Source: Alloacidobacterium dinghuense (GTDB lineage Bacteria; Acidobacteriota; Terriglobia; Terriglobales; Acidobacteriaceae). From it: 64,000 nt of DNA. Each line of letters opens with the position of its first letter. The first letter of the stretch is position 1. Position numbers and translations under genes: made by a program. Shown piece by piece: positions 32,255 to 40,168 of the stretch. The stretch lies in NCBI RefSeq assembly GCF_014274465.1, contig NZ_CP060394.1, forward strand, positions 868,001 to 932,000, read 5' to 3'. The notes beneath the pieces were generated by a model, which saw only the letters and a program-made list of their open reading frames with translations, ran no database searches and was not told where the DNA came from.

Positions 32255-33580
32255 TCACCCCTTGGCTTCTTTGATCTTGCGGATTTCTTCCATGCGTTGG
32301 GCCAGGAGTTTTTCGCGGCCTTCGTTTGTGGGGTGGTAGTAGGTGCGGTTTCGCAGGCTTTCGGGGAGGCATTCCATGTCGGCCACTCGGCCTGCTTCGT
32401 CGTGGGCGTATTTGTAGTCCTTGCCGTAGCCCAGGTTCTTCATCAGTCCGGTGGGCGCGTTGCGCAGGTGCAGCGGGACGGGTTCGGCGCGGGTGTGTTC
32501 GATGTCGGAGAGGACTTCGCCGTAGGCGGTGTAGAGGGCATTCGATTTGGGCGCGAGGGCGAGGTAGGCGACGGCTTGTGCGAGCGCGAGATCGCCTTCG
32601 GGTGAGCCGAGGAAATCCATCGCGTCCTTGGCGGAGAGGCAGAGGTTGAGGGCTTCGGGCGAGGCGAGGCCGATGTCTTCGACGGCCATGCGGATGACGC
32701 GGCGGGCTACGTACATCGGGTCTTCGCCGGATTGGAGCATGCGGCCGAGCCAGTAGAGCGAGGCGTCGGCGTCGCTGTTGCGGACGGATTTGTGCAGGGC
32801 GGAGATGAGGTTGTAGTGCTCCTCGCCCTGCTTGTCGTAGAGCAGGACGCGCTGTTGCAGGGCTTCTGTCGCGATTTCTTTCGTGATGCGGCTTTTCGCG
32901 GATTGCGCCAGTCTTGCGGCGACTTCGAGGCCATTGAGTGCGTGGCGCGCGTCTCCGTTGGCGTAGTTGGCGAGGAGTTCGAGCGCTTCGTGACTGGCTT
33001 CGATCCCGAAGTCGCCGAGGCCGCGCGTTTCGTCGGCGAGTGCGCGTTCGAGCAGATGAAGGATCTGCTCATCGGTGAGCGCGCGCAGGGTGTAGACACG
33101 GCAGCGCGAGAGCAGCGCAGAGATGATTTCGAAGGACGGGTTCTCGGTGGTCGCTCCGATGAGTCGGATGGTTCCGCGCTCAACGTAGGGGAGAAAGGCA
33201 TCCTGCTGCGCTTTGTTGAAGCGGTGAATCTCATCGATGAAGAGGATGGTGCGCGAGCCGTAGGTCGAGGCCTTTTCGGAGTCGGCCATGACCTGCTTGA
33301 TTTCCTTGATGCCGGAGAGAACGGCGGAGAACTCGATGAAGGTCGCTTTCGTGGTCTCGGCGATGATTTTCGCGAGCGTGGTCTTGCCGACTCCGGGTGG
33401 TCCCCAGAAGATCATGGAGGAGGCGTCGTCGCGCTCGATCTGCACGCGCAGCGGCTTGCCCGGGCCGAGGAGATGCTCCTGTCCGACGTATTCATCGAGC
33501 GTGTGCGGGCGCATGCGCTCGGCGAGTGGAGCGCTTTTTGCCGGCGTGGCGAGATCGGGTGTGTTGCCGAAGAGGCTCAT
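32255..33580 (-). CDS. rarA: Replication-associated recombination protein A, AAA ATPase
   Basis: A 441-residue AAA+ ATPase of the RarA/MgsA/WRNIP1 family that acts at stalled replication forks. The ATG at 33580 (MSLFGNTPD) is chosen; the frame runs further back into the upstream gene. Walker A is WGPPGVGKTTLAKI near residue 62, Walker B LFIDEIHRFNKAQQDAFLP near residue 115, and sensor 1 IGATTENPSFE follows. The N-terminal RMRPHTLDEYVGQEHLLGPG and the C-terminal tetramerisation region (YLALAPKSNALYTAY, GYGKDYKYAHD) match the family length. Its 5' end overlaps the end of the next gene by 89 bp. Confidence 0.93.
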   Translation of the reverse strand: MSLFGNTPDLATPAKSAPLAERMRPHTLDEYVGQEHLLGPGKPLRVQIERDDASSMIFWGPPGVGKTTLAKIIAETTKATFIEFSAVLSGIKEIKQVMADSEKASTYGSRTILFIDEIHRFNKAQQDAFLPYVERGTIRLIGATTENPSFEIISALLSRCRVYTLRALTDEQILHLLERALADETRGLGDFGIEASHEALELLANYANGDARHALNGLEVAARLAQSAKSRITKEIATEALQQRVLLYDKQGEEHYNLISALHKSVRNSDADASLYWLGRMLQSGEDPMYVARRVIRMAVEDIGLASPEALNLCLSAKDAMDFLGSPEGDLALAQAVAYLALAPKSNALYTAYGEVLSDIEHTRAEPVPLHLRNAPTGLMKNLGYGKDYKYAHDEAGRVADMECLPESLRNRTYYHPTNEGREKLLAQRMEEIRKIKEAKG

Positions 33581-34265
33581 ACGACCTGTGTCTTTGATTT
33601 GAGTGTATTCCCTCGTAGAGCGATCCCATGTCTCTGCGAGACATGGGGCACCCGACGCTCTCGTTGATGGGCTGTCGTTGCGTTTCGGCGACAGCCTCGA
33701 TTTTCGGGAGCAGGACAGGCTTGCTTTGTGCGGCTTGCTCGGCTTCCGCATTCAGCCTGGCCTCTTCCGCTTTTCGGGCGCTCAGTTCTTCGGCTTGACG
33801 GAGGAGGATTTCGCCGAGGCTGGGTGGGCGTTTTCTGGCGGCGGCTTCTTCCGGTTCCGGGCTCTGTTTTTCCGGGCCGATGAGGGTGCCGTCTGCGTGT
33901 TCGTGGGCTTCGCGAACCGTCTGCTCGATAGCTGCTTCCTTCACGGCCATGGCGGCGCGGTGGCGGTTGTTCTGCGAGGCTACTTGAAGGCCGTAGATGA
34001 GGATGCGGGCGCGGCGTGAGTCGATGCGGTTGGCGGCTAAGGCCAGGACCACGTCGGAGATGGCGAGTTGGATGGCGTCGGCGTCTTCGAGTGGCGAGAG
34101 GTTGAGGGTGGTTTCCTTGGGTTCGGTGTAGGGCTCGTAGGGCTGGTTTTGCGGCGATGGGCGGCGGCGGGTCTTGTGGTGGAAGTAGCAGAAGTCCTCG
34201 GCCTTGAGGGCGGGTGACTGGCACTTTTTGCCGCTGGTGAAGATGTGTCGGCACTCGTTATACAT
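33492..34265 (-). CDS. Cys/His-motif hypothetical protein with repeat-derived C-terminus
   Basis: A 257-residue protein. The N-terminus (MYNECRHIFTSGKKCQSPAL, then FCYFHHKTRRR) has a C-x9-C-x9-C-x3-H pattern that suggests a small zinc site and recurs, to my knowledge, in acidobacterial proteins of unknown function. The middle (DADAIQLAISDVVLALAANR, then RARILIYGLQVASQNN) is helical, and residues 120-190 are charged. The last 50 residues are encoded by an intergenic-type hairpin repeat and by the start of rarA in another frame, so the original stop was probably lost. Function unknown. Confidence 0.6.
   Translation of the reverse strand: MYNECRHIFTSGKKCQSPALKAEDFCYFHHKTRRRPSPQNQPYEPYTEPKETTLNLSPLEDADAIQLAISDVVLALAANRIDSRRARILIYGLQVASQNNRHRAAMAVKEAAIEQTVREAHEHADGTLIGPEKQSPEPEEAAARKRPPSLGEILLRQAEELSARKAEEARLNAEAEQAAQSKPVLLPKIEAVAETQRQPINESVGCPMSRRDMGSLYEGIHSNQRHRSYEPLRQHTRSRHAGKKRSTRRAHAPAHAR
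33619..33655. repeat. Dispersed hairpin repeat, copy A9 (short form)
   Basis: GCGATCCCATGTCTC, loop TGC, GAGACATGGGGCACCC. It shares the TGGGGCACCC end with the longer copies and lies inside the 3' part of the Cys/His-motif gene. Confidence 0.7.
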
Positions 34266-34362
34266 GGGTTTGGTCTCCCCTATATTTTTCGTAAATTCTT
34301 CTTTTTGCTGGTGGTTATGGTGCTTATATATATGGTGCGCGCTATGCGCGGTCTTTTTAGAC

Positions 34363-34413
34363 CCACCCTATCTCCTCGAACATCGCGAGGAGACAGGATG
34401 GGGCACCCGGCAC
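34363..34413. repeat. Dispersed hairpin repeat, copy A8
   Basis: CCCACCCTATCTCCTCG, short loop, CGAGGAGACAGGATGGGGCACCC. The inner stem is CTCCTCG/CGAGGAG, different from all other copies but self-complementary. Confidence 0.75.
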
Positions 34414-34509
34414 CTGTCTCTTGCCTGGTCGTGAATTGTGACTCCCCCCGTATGTTTTCGCTAAATTCGTCAGATGGTTTGGGTTAGGGCTCGCGTGAGG
34501 CGGTGGAAA

Positions 34510-34600
34510 CCCGGGGGCTAAAGCCCCTTGGACTGCAGGTTTCGTTTCACCGGGCTAAAGCCCGGTGCTTCTACCCTGCGAGCCCGGTGCTTCTACCCTG
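34510..34600. repeat. GGGCTAAAGCCC palindromic repeat cluster
   Basis: Contains CCGGGGGCTAAAGCCCCTTG and then CACCGGGCTAAAGCCCGGTG, each a palindrome around TAAA, followed by GCTTCTACCCTGCG twice. The same unit recurs near 41,716 and 42,545. Confidence 0.75.
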
Positions 34601-34640
34601 CGCTTCGCGCCTTTGAAAAAGCCATTTCCCCTAAACACGA

Positions 34641-34669
34641 AAAGCCCGCCATCTTTGGCGGGCTTTTTT
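34641..34669. terminator. Bidirectional rho-independent terminator without an obvious gene
   Basis: AAAGCCCGCCA, loop TCTT, TGGCGGGCTTTTTT, with A residues before the stem as well. It is a strong intrinsic terminator in either direction, yet no clear gene ends next to it. Confidence 0.8.
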
Positions 34670-34790
34670 CTCTCTATATCCAGTTTAACAATTCAGGGGG
34701 AAATAGTACGCCAAACTGGCCTAAGTTTCTTCTGTTTGAAATGTGCGGGTTAGGAGATTTGTTGGGCCGGAGGGGCTTGACAACTTTTGA

Positions 34791-34852
34791 TGCGATCCCA
34801 TGTCTCTGCGAGTCCCTTCATCGGGCTCAGGGCAGTCAATGGGGCACACAGG
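34791..34852. repeat. Dispersed hairpin repeat, divergent copy
   Basis: Starts GCGATCCCATGTCTCTGCGAG as copy A9 does, then departs and ends in AATGGGGCACACAGG. The inner stem is no longer paired, so this looks like a decayed or chimeric copy. Confidence 0.5.
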
Positions 34853-34938
34853 GTTTGGACCAGGTCGACCGAAAAGTCCGGATTGATGAAGATACGTCCA
34901 GAACGCGCCCCTGACCGTCCAATATATTGGGGTGCGTG

Positions 34939-35424
34939 GTGAAACTCCGGGTTCTCACTGCTCTCAGCGTCATTTCCGTCGTGACGTCGCCGGTCTTTGC
35001 CCAACCTAAGCCTCTTGCACTTTGCATCGTCCATACTAAGTTGCAAACGGAACCCCCGTATGAGCCCGCCGCCGGTCCCTACGCCACCGGGGTGTACGAG
35101 CAACTGGCGGCCCGGAGACTGCAGGACGGTGCAAGCCTCGATATCACTGTACTCGCCGCAACAGCCCAGCAGGACATCCTGCCCGAGGTCCACCGCCTGC
35201 AGTGTAGCTACGTTGTTCAGCTGTGGCACAACCCCCGTCTCGGAGACATCCTCTACTTCTCCCTTTGGAACAGTGCCACCAGGAAGGTCATCGCCCAGGG
35301 CGCATCGCCTATCCGCCTCCTCCTCTCGCAGGATCCCCCTCCTCCCGGACCGCAGCCCGTGGAGCGTGATCCCTGCGCTGACCTTGCCCAACAAATCATG
35401 AAAAAACTGAACAAACTTCCGTGA
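34939..35424 (+). CDS. Secreted hypothetical protein
   Basis: A 161-residue exported protein. Starts at 34927 (TTG), 34936 or 34939 (GTG) are possible; the last gives the most regular signal peptide (KLRVLTALSVISVVTSPVFA). The mature chain contains YEQLAARRLQDGASLDITVL, LPEVHRLQCSYVVQLWHNPR and a final amphipathic DLAQQIMKKLNKLP. The pattern of a divalent interface with one early, one middle and one late Cys is reminiscent of periplasmic folding-type proteins, but I recognise no family. It stands alone between repeat-rich DNA and the VOC-DoxX frame. Confidence 0.6.
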   Translation: MKLRVLTALSVISVVTSPVFAQPKPLALCIVHTKLQTEPPYEPAAGPYATGVYEQLAARRLQDGASLDITVLAATAQQDILPEVHRLQCSYVVQLWHNPRLGDILYFSLWNSATRKVIAQGASPIRLLLSQDPPPPGPQPVERDPCADLAQQIMKKLNKLP

Positions 35425-35711
35425 TTTATTTGGACGACCCAAGCCCGACCAACAATCATCCATTGGCACCACTTCTTTTCATAATGATCCATGGTTGTTG
35501 TTCGCCGGGTTGTTTCCGTGTTATCGGCTACACACTCGAAATCGAGACAGCTCTACTCGTTTTGTCGCACATGAACTGCTTAACATGCTCGTATTTCGGA
35601 CGACTCATCGCGATAGTGGATGGGTGACCGACAATACCGGAGTTTCACGCTCGCCCGACCGACAAGGAAGGAATTTCACGATCTCAGATTCAGACGAATG
35701 GCGATTGCCGA

Positions 35712-36563
35712 TCAGGATGTCCGCTGCACGAATATTCCCGAGAAATATTTGCGGTAGTGGAAGAACAGGAAGACCCACAAGATCGCCGCGAGAACTCCAG
35801 GTTGCCATCCCACGGGCGGCAACAAAAGGAGGAACGCGATGATATTGACAATGATCGGCGCGAGGATAGCCAAGGCGAACGGAACATAGCGGTTTACCAG
35901 CAACAAGGCGCCGCTGATCACCTCGAGCGCGCCCACGAAGAGGATGTAGTGGGCCTGGAACATTGCGCCCACGAACATACCTGCAATGCCCGGAGGAAAC
36001 GGCTTGGGGAGAAAGTGCAGGTAGGCATTCAGGCCGAAGGCGACAAAGATGACGCCTAACAAGATGCGGGCGATGATGACCGCGATTTTCATGAATCCTC
36101 TGTTTATTGCAACAGCAGAATCAGCCCTGAAGTATACGCCAATCGAAATCTGACGGGCAGTTTTTTTGGGGTTTACAGGTGAATATTCAGAAGGCGCTGT
36201 CGAGGATGGAGGGTGCTTGCTCTGCTGGAGGCGGGCAGGGTGGTTGGGGTCGGTGAATTCGAGCAGTTCGATGGGCGCGCCATTTTCGACTATGAACGCG
36301 ACGCGGACACCGTCGGATGGGCTGTTGGGAGGAATCAGGATTTCGCGGCCAGCAAGCTCGGAGGCGAGATCAGCCACTTCAAACGCGACGTGCGGAACCT
36401 GCCGGACGAGATCTGGGACCGCCGCGTCGGCTTCAAAGCGCATCCACTCCATGCCAAATTCGCTTTTCTCGTGGCTGACGACAAAGACTTTCAGGTGCTT
36501 CAAGTGGGTCTCGCCAGGCTTCGCTTCGGTAGTGGGAATTCCGATGTGATGGTATCGGCGCAT
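35712..36563 (-). CDS. Continuous frame: VOC-family domain followed by DoxX-like membrane domain
   Basis: One uninterrupted 283-residue frame holds two unrelated parts. Residues 1-110 form a vicinal-oxygen-chelate (glyoxalase-like) domain: YHHIGIPTTEA, VPHVAFEVADL, and ENGAPIELLEFTD. Residues 111-157 are a linker without domain features. Residues 158-283 are a four-helix DoxX-like protein: KIAVIIARILLGVIFVAFGL, PPGIAGMFVGAMFQAHY, then two further helices. An internal ATG at 36092 has its own ribosome site, so the DoxX part (35712-36092, 126 residues) may be made separately, and the VOC gene may simply have lost its stop codon. Confidence 0.7.
   Translation of the reverse strand: MRRYHHIGIPTTEAKPGETHLKHLKVFVVSHEKSEFGMEWMRFEADAAVPDLVRQVPHVAFEVADLASELAGREILIPPNSPSDGVRVAFIVENGAPIELLEFTDPNHPARLQQSKHPPSSTAPSEYSPVNPKKTARQISIGVYFRADSAVAINRGFMKIAVIIARILLGVIFVAFGLNAYLHFLPKPFPPGIAGMFVGAMFQAHYILFVGALEVISGALLLVNRYVPFALAILAPIIVNIIAFLLLLPPVGWQPGVLAAILWVFLFFHYRKYFSGIFVQRTS
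36097..36101 (-). promoter_or_regulatory. Internal ribosome binding site before DoxX-like part
   Basis: AGAGG on the minus strand lies four to five bases before the internal ATG at 36092 that opens MKIAVIIARILLG. It argues that the DoxX-like membrane protein is, or was, translated independently of the upstream VOC domain. Confidence 0.5.
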
Positions 36564-36707
36564 TGTTTTTCCGTTCTTCGTGGAATTGGCACAAATTCTA
36601 CGCTGTCGGGTACTCTCGTCGGATCGTCACCGCGATGGTGTTGACAGTGTTTCAAATCGGCCTTCAATATTTGACGACGATGGATCATCGCATAAAGGAG
36701 TTCTTTT

Positions 36708-37274
36708 ATGACTGAACCCACATCCGCTGAGGCTTCGGGTGAAGGTGTGCGCGGATCTCAAGCGAACACAGGTAACAAACTGCAGGCGAAGAGTGTTCTA
36801 ACGAAGATTGCAGCGTTTGTTGCGGAGCGAAATATCCCTTTCCTTGTTTGCAGCATTGGAATGATCGTGATGTTGCTGTGGGCAGGCAAGTTCAAAATGA
36901 CAGCACCTGGAGCAGAGGGCATAGTCCCGCTCGTCAGTAACAGCCCGCTTACCAGTTTTCAATTCAAGGTCTTTGGACCATATCTTCTGGGGGATATGAT
37001 CGGGGCCACTGAATGGACAGCAGCAATCCTGCTGATCATTGGCTACTTTAAACCTAAAGCAGGCATTCTGGCCGGGATCATTCTAGTCGGCATGTTCTTC
37101 ACCACAAGCAGCATGTTGATCACGACTCCGGATGACACCATCGTGTTTCACGGCATGCATTACATGAATAATCTCGGCCTGTTTCTCTTCAAGGACATCA
37201 TCTCTTTCGGAGTTGCGTTCTATCTGATCACCTACTATGGCGGAAAAGCGATGCTGGCTGAAAATCAGAGATGA
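36708..37274 (+). CDS. DUF417 family inner-membrane protein (YkgB/RclC-like)
   Basis: A 188-residue membrane protein with a polar N-terminal extension of about 45 residues, then four helices. The family pattern is clear: LLWAGKFKMTAPGAEGIVPL with VSNSPLTSF, then GATEWTAAILLIIGYFKPKA and FHGMHYMNNLGLFLFKDI. AAAGGAG precedes the ATG. Relatives include RclC, linked to reactive-chlorine resistance, but the molecular function is unknown. The gene is divergent from the VOC-DoxX frame; DoxX and DUF417 proteins are distant relatives, so the two may respond to the same stress. Confidence 0.8.
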   Translation: MTEPTSAEASGEGVRGSQANTGNKLQAKSVLTKIAAFVAERNIPFLVCSIGMIVMLLWAGKFKMTAPGAEGIVPLVSNSPLTSFQFKVFGPYLLGDMIGATEWTAAILLIIGYFKPKAGILAGIILVGMFFTTSSMLITTPDDTIVFHGMHYMNNLGLFLFKDIISFGVAFYLITYYGGKAMLAENQR

Positions 37275-37311
37275 TGGTCTGCGGGGAATACCAACAGACT
37301 CGTGAGGATAT

Positions 37312-37370
37312 CATCGGCAATACGGAAACAACCGGGGAGCCCGCGAAACTTCCGGGTTGCCGACAATCAA
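37312..37370. repeat. Imperfect direct repeat, left copy
   Basis: CATCGGCAATACGGAA...GAAACTTCCGGGTTG..GACAAT resembles the sequence at 37950-38005 over about 55 bases. The two copies bracket the frameshifted gene between them. Confidence 0.4.
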
Positions 37371-37381
37371 TGCTTGCGATG

Positions 37382-37802
37382 TCAGCCATTCTGCACACCG
37401 CCCTCCCTCAATCGGCGGAAGAACTCTTCCACATCGAAGGGCAAGTCTTCTCGTTCAGTGTGTCCGATCCATTCCATCGGAATCGTCGCCATCGTTCGGA
37501 AGACAGCATCCGAAACCTCTTCATCCTTGATCCAAGGAGCCAACTGCTCTTGCGCGAATTCGTTGAGCAGTCGAATCATCATTGAGCGATACCAGACCGC
37601 CTCGAAGTTCGCTACCGGCTTGGCGATGGCCTTCGCTTCAATACCGATAGAAACATGCTGACCGGGATCTCTTGCTTGCTCTCTTAACTGAAAGTAGAGT
37701 ATCTCCCGCCAAAAACGTCTTCAGGTCATCCGGGTCAACCTCTGCCACAGGTTCTCCCGGATTGCTTAGGAATGAAGGCGGATTTTCCAGAGCATCGCTC
37801 AC
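37382..37802 (-). pseudogene. Frameshifted hypothetical gene
   Basis: Two minus-strand frames join into one plausible protein of about 140 residues. From a GTG at 37802 the first frame reads VSDALENPPSFLSNPGEP and AEVDPDDLKTFLAGD. After a shift near 37,700 the second frame reads GREILYFQLREQARDPGQHV, AKPVANFEAVWYRSMMIRLL and NEFAQEQLAPWIKDEEVSDA to the stop at 37382. A short in-frame ATG (37582) would give only 66 residues. No family recognised; conservation of sensible sequence across the shift indicates a recent loss or a sequencing error. Confidence 0.55.
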
Positions 37803-37949
37803 TGATTACGACTCCCAAAAACTAGCGCGGCTGAGAATCGCCGGAACATGGCAGTTTCAGCATAGCGCTATTCTGGGCGCGGTTCCCTGAAACCAAGATA
37901 TGAAAGTGCCGGATGCATGTCTTAAGAATGTTCAGTGAAGTTGGCGTGT

Positions 37950-38005
37950 CACCGACAATACGGAACTTTGCCGTGGACCGAGAAGCTTCCGGGTTGACAA
38001 TACGT
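37950..38005. repeat. Imperfect direct repeat, right copy
   Basis: CACCGACAATACGGAA...GAAGCTTCCGGGTTGACAAT, partner of 37312-37370. A shorter related piece, GACCGACAATACCGGAG, occurs near 35,625. Confidence 0.4.
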
Positions 38006-38072
38006 CCAAGCCTCCAGCGAACTTCTCGCACGACTGCTGCGATGAAGCAGCGAAGTATTGAATTTCCACTCG

Positions 38073-38369
38073 TCAATAATCCCAGGGGCTTGGGCTTGAC
38101 ACAAGCAGTACTGCGGCGCCCTCACCATCACAGGTGCTGCCGGAGATACTATAGTTCCCGCTGAGTTCGCTTCCATCCTGGCTCAGGGTTCCGACGAAGG
38201 CGAGAGTGCCGTTGCCGGTCTCGAATTCGAGGCGCACAGACGAGCCGAGAATGAAACTCTTTCCTCCTGCCCGATGTCGAGTCCTTTCTTCCCGGCGAAG
38301 AACGGACAAGGACTCCTGCGTAAGGCGTAAAATGAGCGTCAAAAGTGCAGCGGCGTCATCGACCTTCAT
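38073..38369 (-). pseudogene. Possible fragment of a secreted beta-rich protein
   Basis: The second half of this 98-residue frame, VRLEFETGNGTLAFVGTLSQ then GSELSGNYSISGSTCDGEG, looks like one repeat of a secreted beta-structure protein (TLS..GS.LSG.YS.SG..C). The first half looks unrelated and there is no signal peptide or good start, so it is probably a relic of a longer gene. Confidence 0.3.
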
Positions 38370-38484
38370 CCCATTGGCCCGCAGGCAGCGAAGGGGCGCG
38401 TTCCCTCGAGCATCAAGATCTTCACGGGCCTCAAAGACAATCGCATTTCATCGTTCCAGTTTCATCGCTCCAGGAGGAAAAGAT

Positions 38485-39471
38485 ATGAAAGCCGCAGTTG
38501 TACCCGCCGCGAACAGTTCCTGGCAGATCAAAGATGTTCCTGAACCTCAACCGGGACCAGGTCAAGTGCTGGTGAAGATGCGCGCAAGCGGCATCTGTTA
38601 CACAGATGTGCACCAAACGCTCGGACACCTTCCCGGACAATTTCCCAGAGTCCTTGGCCACGAGCCGGTGGGCGAGATTGTCACCGTGGCTGCCGATGTG
38701 ACCACTCGCAAGGTAGGTGACCGCGTCGGGTCGGCATGGGTTCAGTCCACCTGCGGACGGTGCGAATGGTGCCTGCGCGGGCGCAGAATGTTCTGCCCCT
38801 TTATGAAGGGCACCGGGGCCGATGTGCAAGGCGGCCACGCCGAGTACATGCCGATGAACGCCGATGCTACATTTCTGATTCCCGACAAGGTTTCCTTCGA
38901 GCAAGCTGCGCCGATCTTTTGCGCCGGGTATACGGTTTATAGTGGGCTCCGCTGGGCTGATCCGCAGCCGCACGAGCGCGTGGCTGTACTTGGAATCGGC
39001 GGGCTTGGGCACCTGGCGGTGCAATACGCGAAGGCTGCGGGCTTTGAGACCATCGCGATTTCGCACTCACCCGATAAGGACAAAATGATTCGCGAGTTCG
39101 GTGCGGATGAAGTTGTCCGCGACGGAAAGAGCCTTGCCGCAGCGGGCGGCGCTGACATCATCCTCAGCACCACTAATTCGACCCCATCCATGGTAGACAG
39201 CATTCAGGGCCTGCGCCCGGATGGCCGGTTTATCGTTATGGGCGCCGACGCGGAACCGCTTACTGTCTCGGTGATCGAGTTGCTCTTCAAGCGCATCAAG
39301 ATCATCGGCAGCCAACAAAATGGCCCCGAATATCTCTACGAAGCCCTAGATTACGTAGCTCAAGGAAAAGTTAAATCGGTGATTGAAACTTATCCATTGG
39401 CCGAAGCGACGAAGGCTTATGAACGCGTTGCGGAGGGCAAGGCGCGTTTCCGCGCCGTCCTGACGATGTAA
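38485..39471 (+). CDS. Zinc-dependent alcohol dehydrogenase
   Basis: A 328-residue medium-chain dehydrogenase. The ATG at 38485 follows CAGGAGGAAAAGAT, a strong ribosome site; the frame extends upstream but without features. Catalytic-zinc ligands lie in GICYTDVH and GHEPVGEI; the structural zinc is held by CGRCEWCLRGRRMFC. The cofactor domain has VAVLGIGGLGHLAVQYAKAA. It would interconvert primary alcohols and aldehydes with NAD(H). Length is slightly below the usual 340. Neighbours give no pathway. Confidence 0.9.
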   Translation: MKAAVVPAANSSWQIKDVPEPQPGPGQVLVKMRASGICYTDVHQTLGHLPGQFPRVLGHEPVGEIVTVAADVTTRKVGDRVGSAWVQSTCGRCEWCLRGRRMFCPFMKGTGADVQGGHAEYMPMNADATFLIPDKVSFEQAAPIFCAGYTVYSGLRWADPQPHERVAVLGIGGLGHLAVQYAKAAGFETIAISHSPDKDKMIREFGADEVVRDGKSLAAAGGADIILSTTNSTPSMVDSIQGLRPDGRFIVMGADAEPLTVSVIELLFKRIKIIGSQQNGPEYLYEALDYVAQGKVKSVIETYPLAEATKAYERVAEGKARFRAVLTM

Positions 39472-39547
39472 TCGGCAACTTTCTTGCGAGTGCCGGAGTT
39501 CGCGGTATGCCAGCTTGCAGCTTGTGCCGGCATTGTTCGGAAAGACC

Positions 39548-40168
39548 ATGATGCGCTTAATTGTTTGTGCGCTTTTGTTTGCTTTGGTGTTGCTTGTGCC
39601 GTCTGGATGGGCGCAGGAGGATTCTCCGCAGCTGGTGCGGATTGGGAGTGGGCTGTTCAGCCTGCATGGGACTGATGCCGGTTCCGACACGCAGTATCTG
39701 CGGTATTTTCTATTGGCTGATTCCGGGGAAGAGGCTATGCCGCAGTCGGCTCCGACGCTTGTGATTGAATGCACGCAGGCTCACAACCGGCGCGAGCTTC
39801 ACTTCTTTGTGAACTTTGGCGGAGTGGAGGATATCGCTTTTACGCCGCCGTTCAAGCCGACACCGACCGATCGATTTCCGCCGGCGAATCCAACGGTTGC
39901 TTTCAGGATGACCTTTGAGGGCTACATGCGTTCGAAGCCCTTCAAACGGTCATGGGAGCAGCTGCCGAACGGCAACTATAAGTATCGGAATCCGGGAGCT
40001 GACAGTTTCAATCTGGATGGGCCGCGCTATTTTATGCAGTATCTGAATTCGTTGCCGGGGTTTCGTGTGGTGGCGATGAAGCCTGAGCGGGGGAAGCCTG
40101 CTGAAGTTTTCTTTCAGACGAAGCCGCTGCTGGAGATGGTTTCGCGCGAGGCGCTGTGTCAGCCATGA
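39548..40168 (+). CDS. Secreted hypothetical protein
   Basis: A 206-residue exported protein. Two adjacent ATGs (39548, 39551) precede a signal peptide (RLIVCALLFALVLLVPSGWA). The mature chain has no recognised domain; it contains PTLVIECTQAHNRRELHFFV and FRMTFEGYMRSKPFKRSWEQ, suggesting a beta-rich fold, and ends with a late Cys (REALCQP). Its 3' end overlaps the end of the convergent rRNA methyltransferase gene by ten bases. Confidence 0.65.
   Translation: MMRLIVCALLFALVLLVPSGWAQEDSPQLVRIGSGLFSLHGTDAGSDTQYLRYFLLADSGEEAMPQSAPTLVIECTQAHNRRELHFFVNFGGVEDIAFTPPFKPTPTDRFPPANPTVAFRMTFEGYMRSKPFKRSWEQLPNGNYKYRNPGADSFNLDGPRYFMQYLNSLPGFRVVAMKPERGKPAEVFFQTKPLLEMVSREALCQP

Noticed and set aside
32732-33667. 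311-codon plus-strand frame opposite rarA
   Set aside because: Shadow of the rarA coding strand; no family features.
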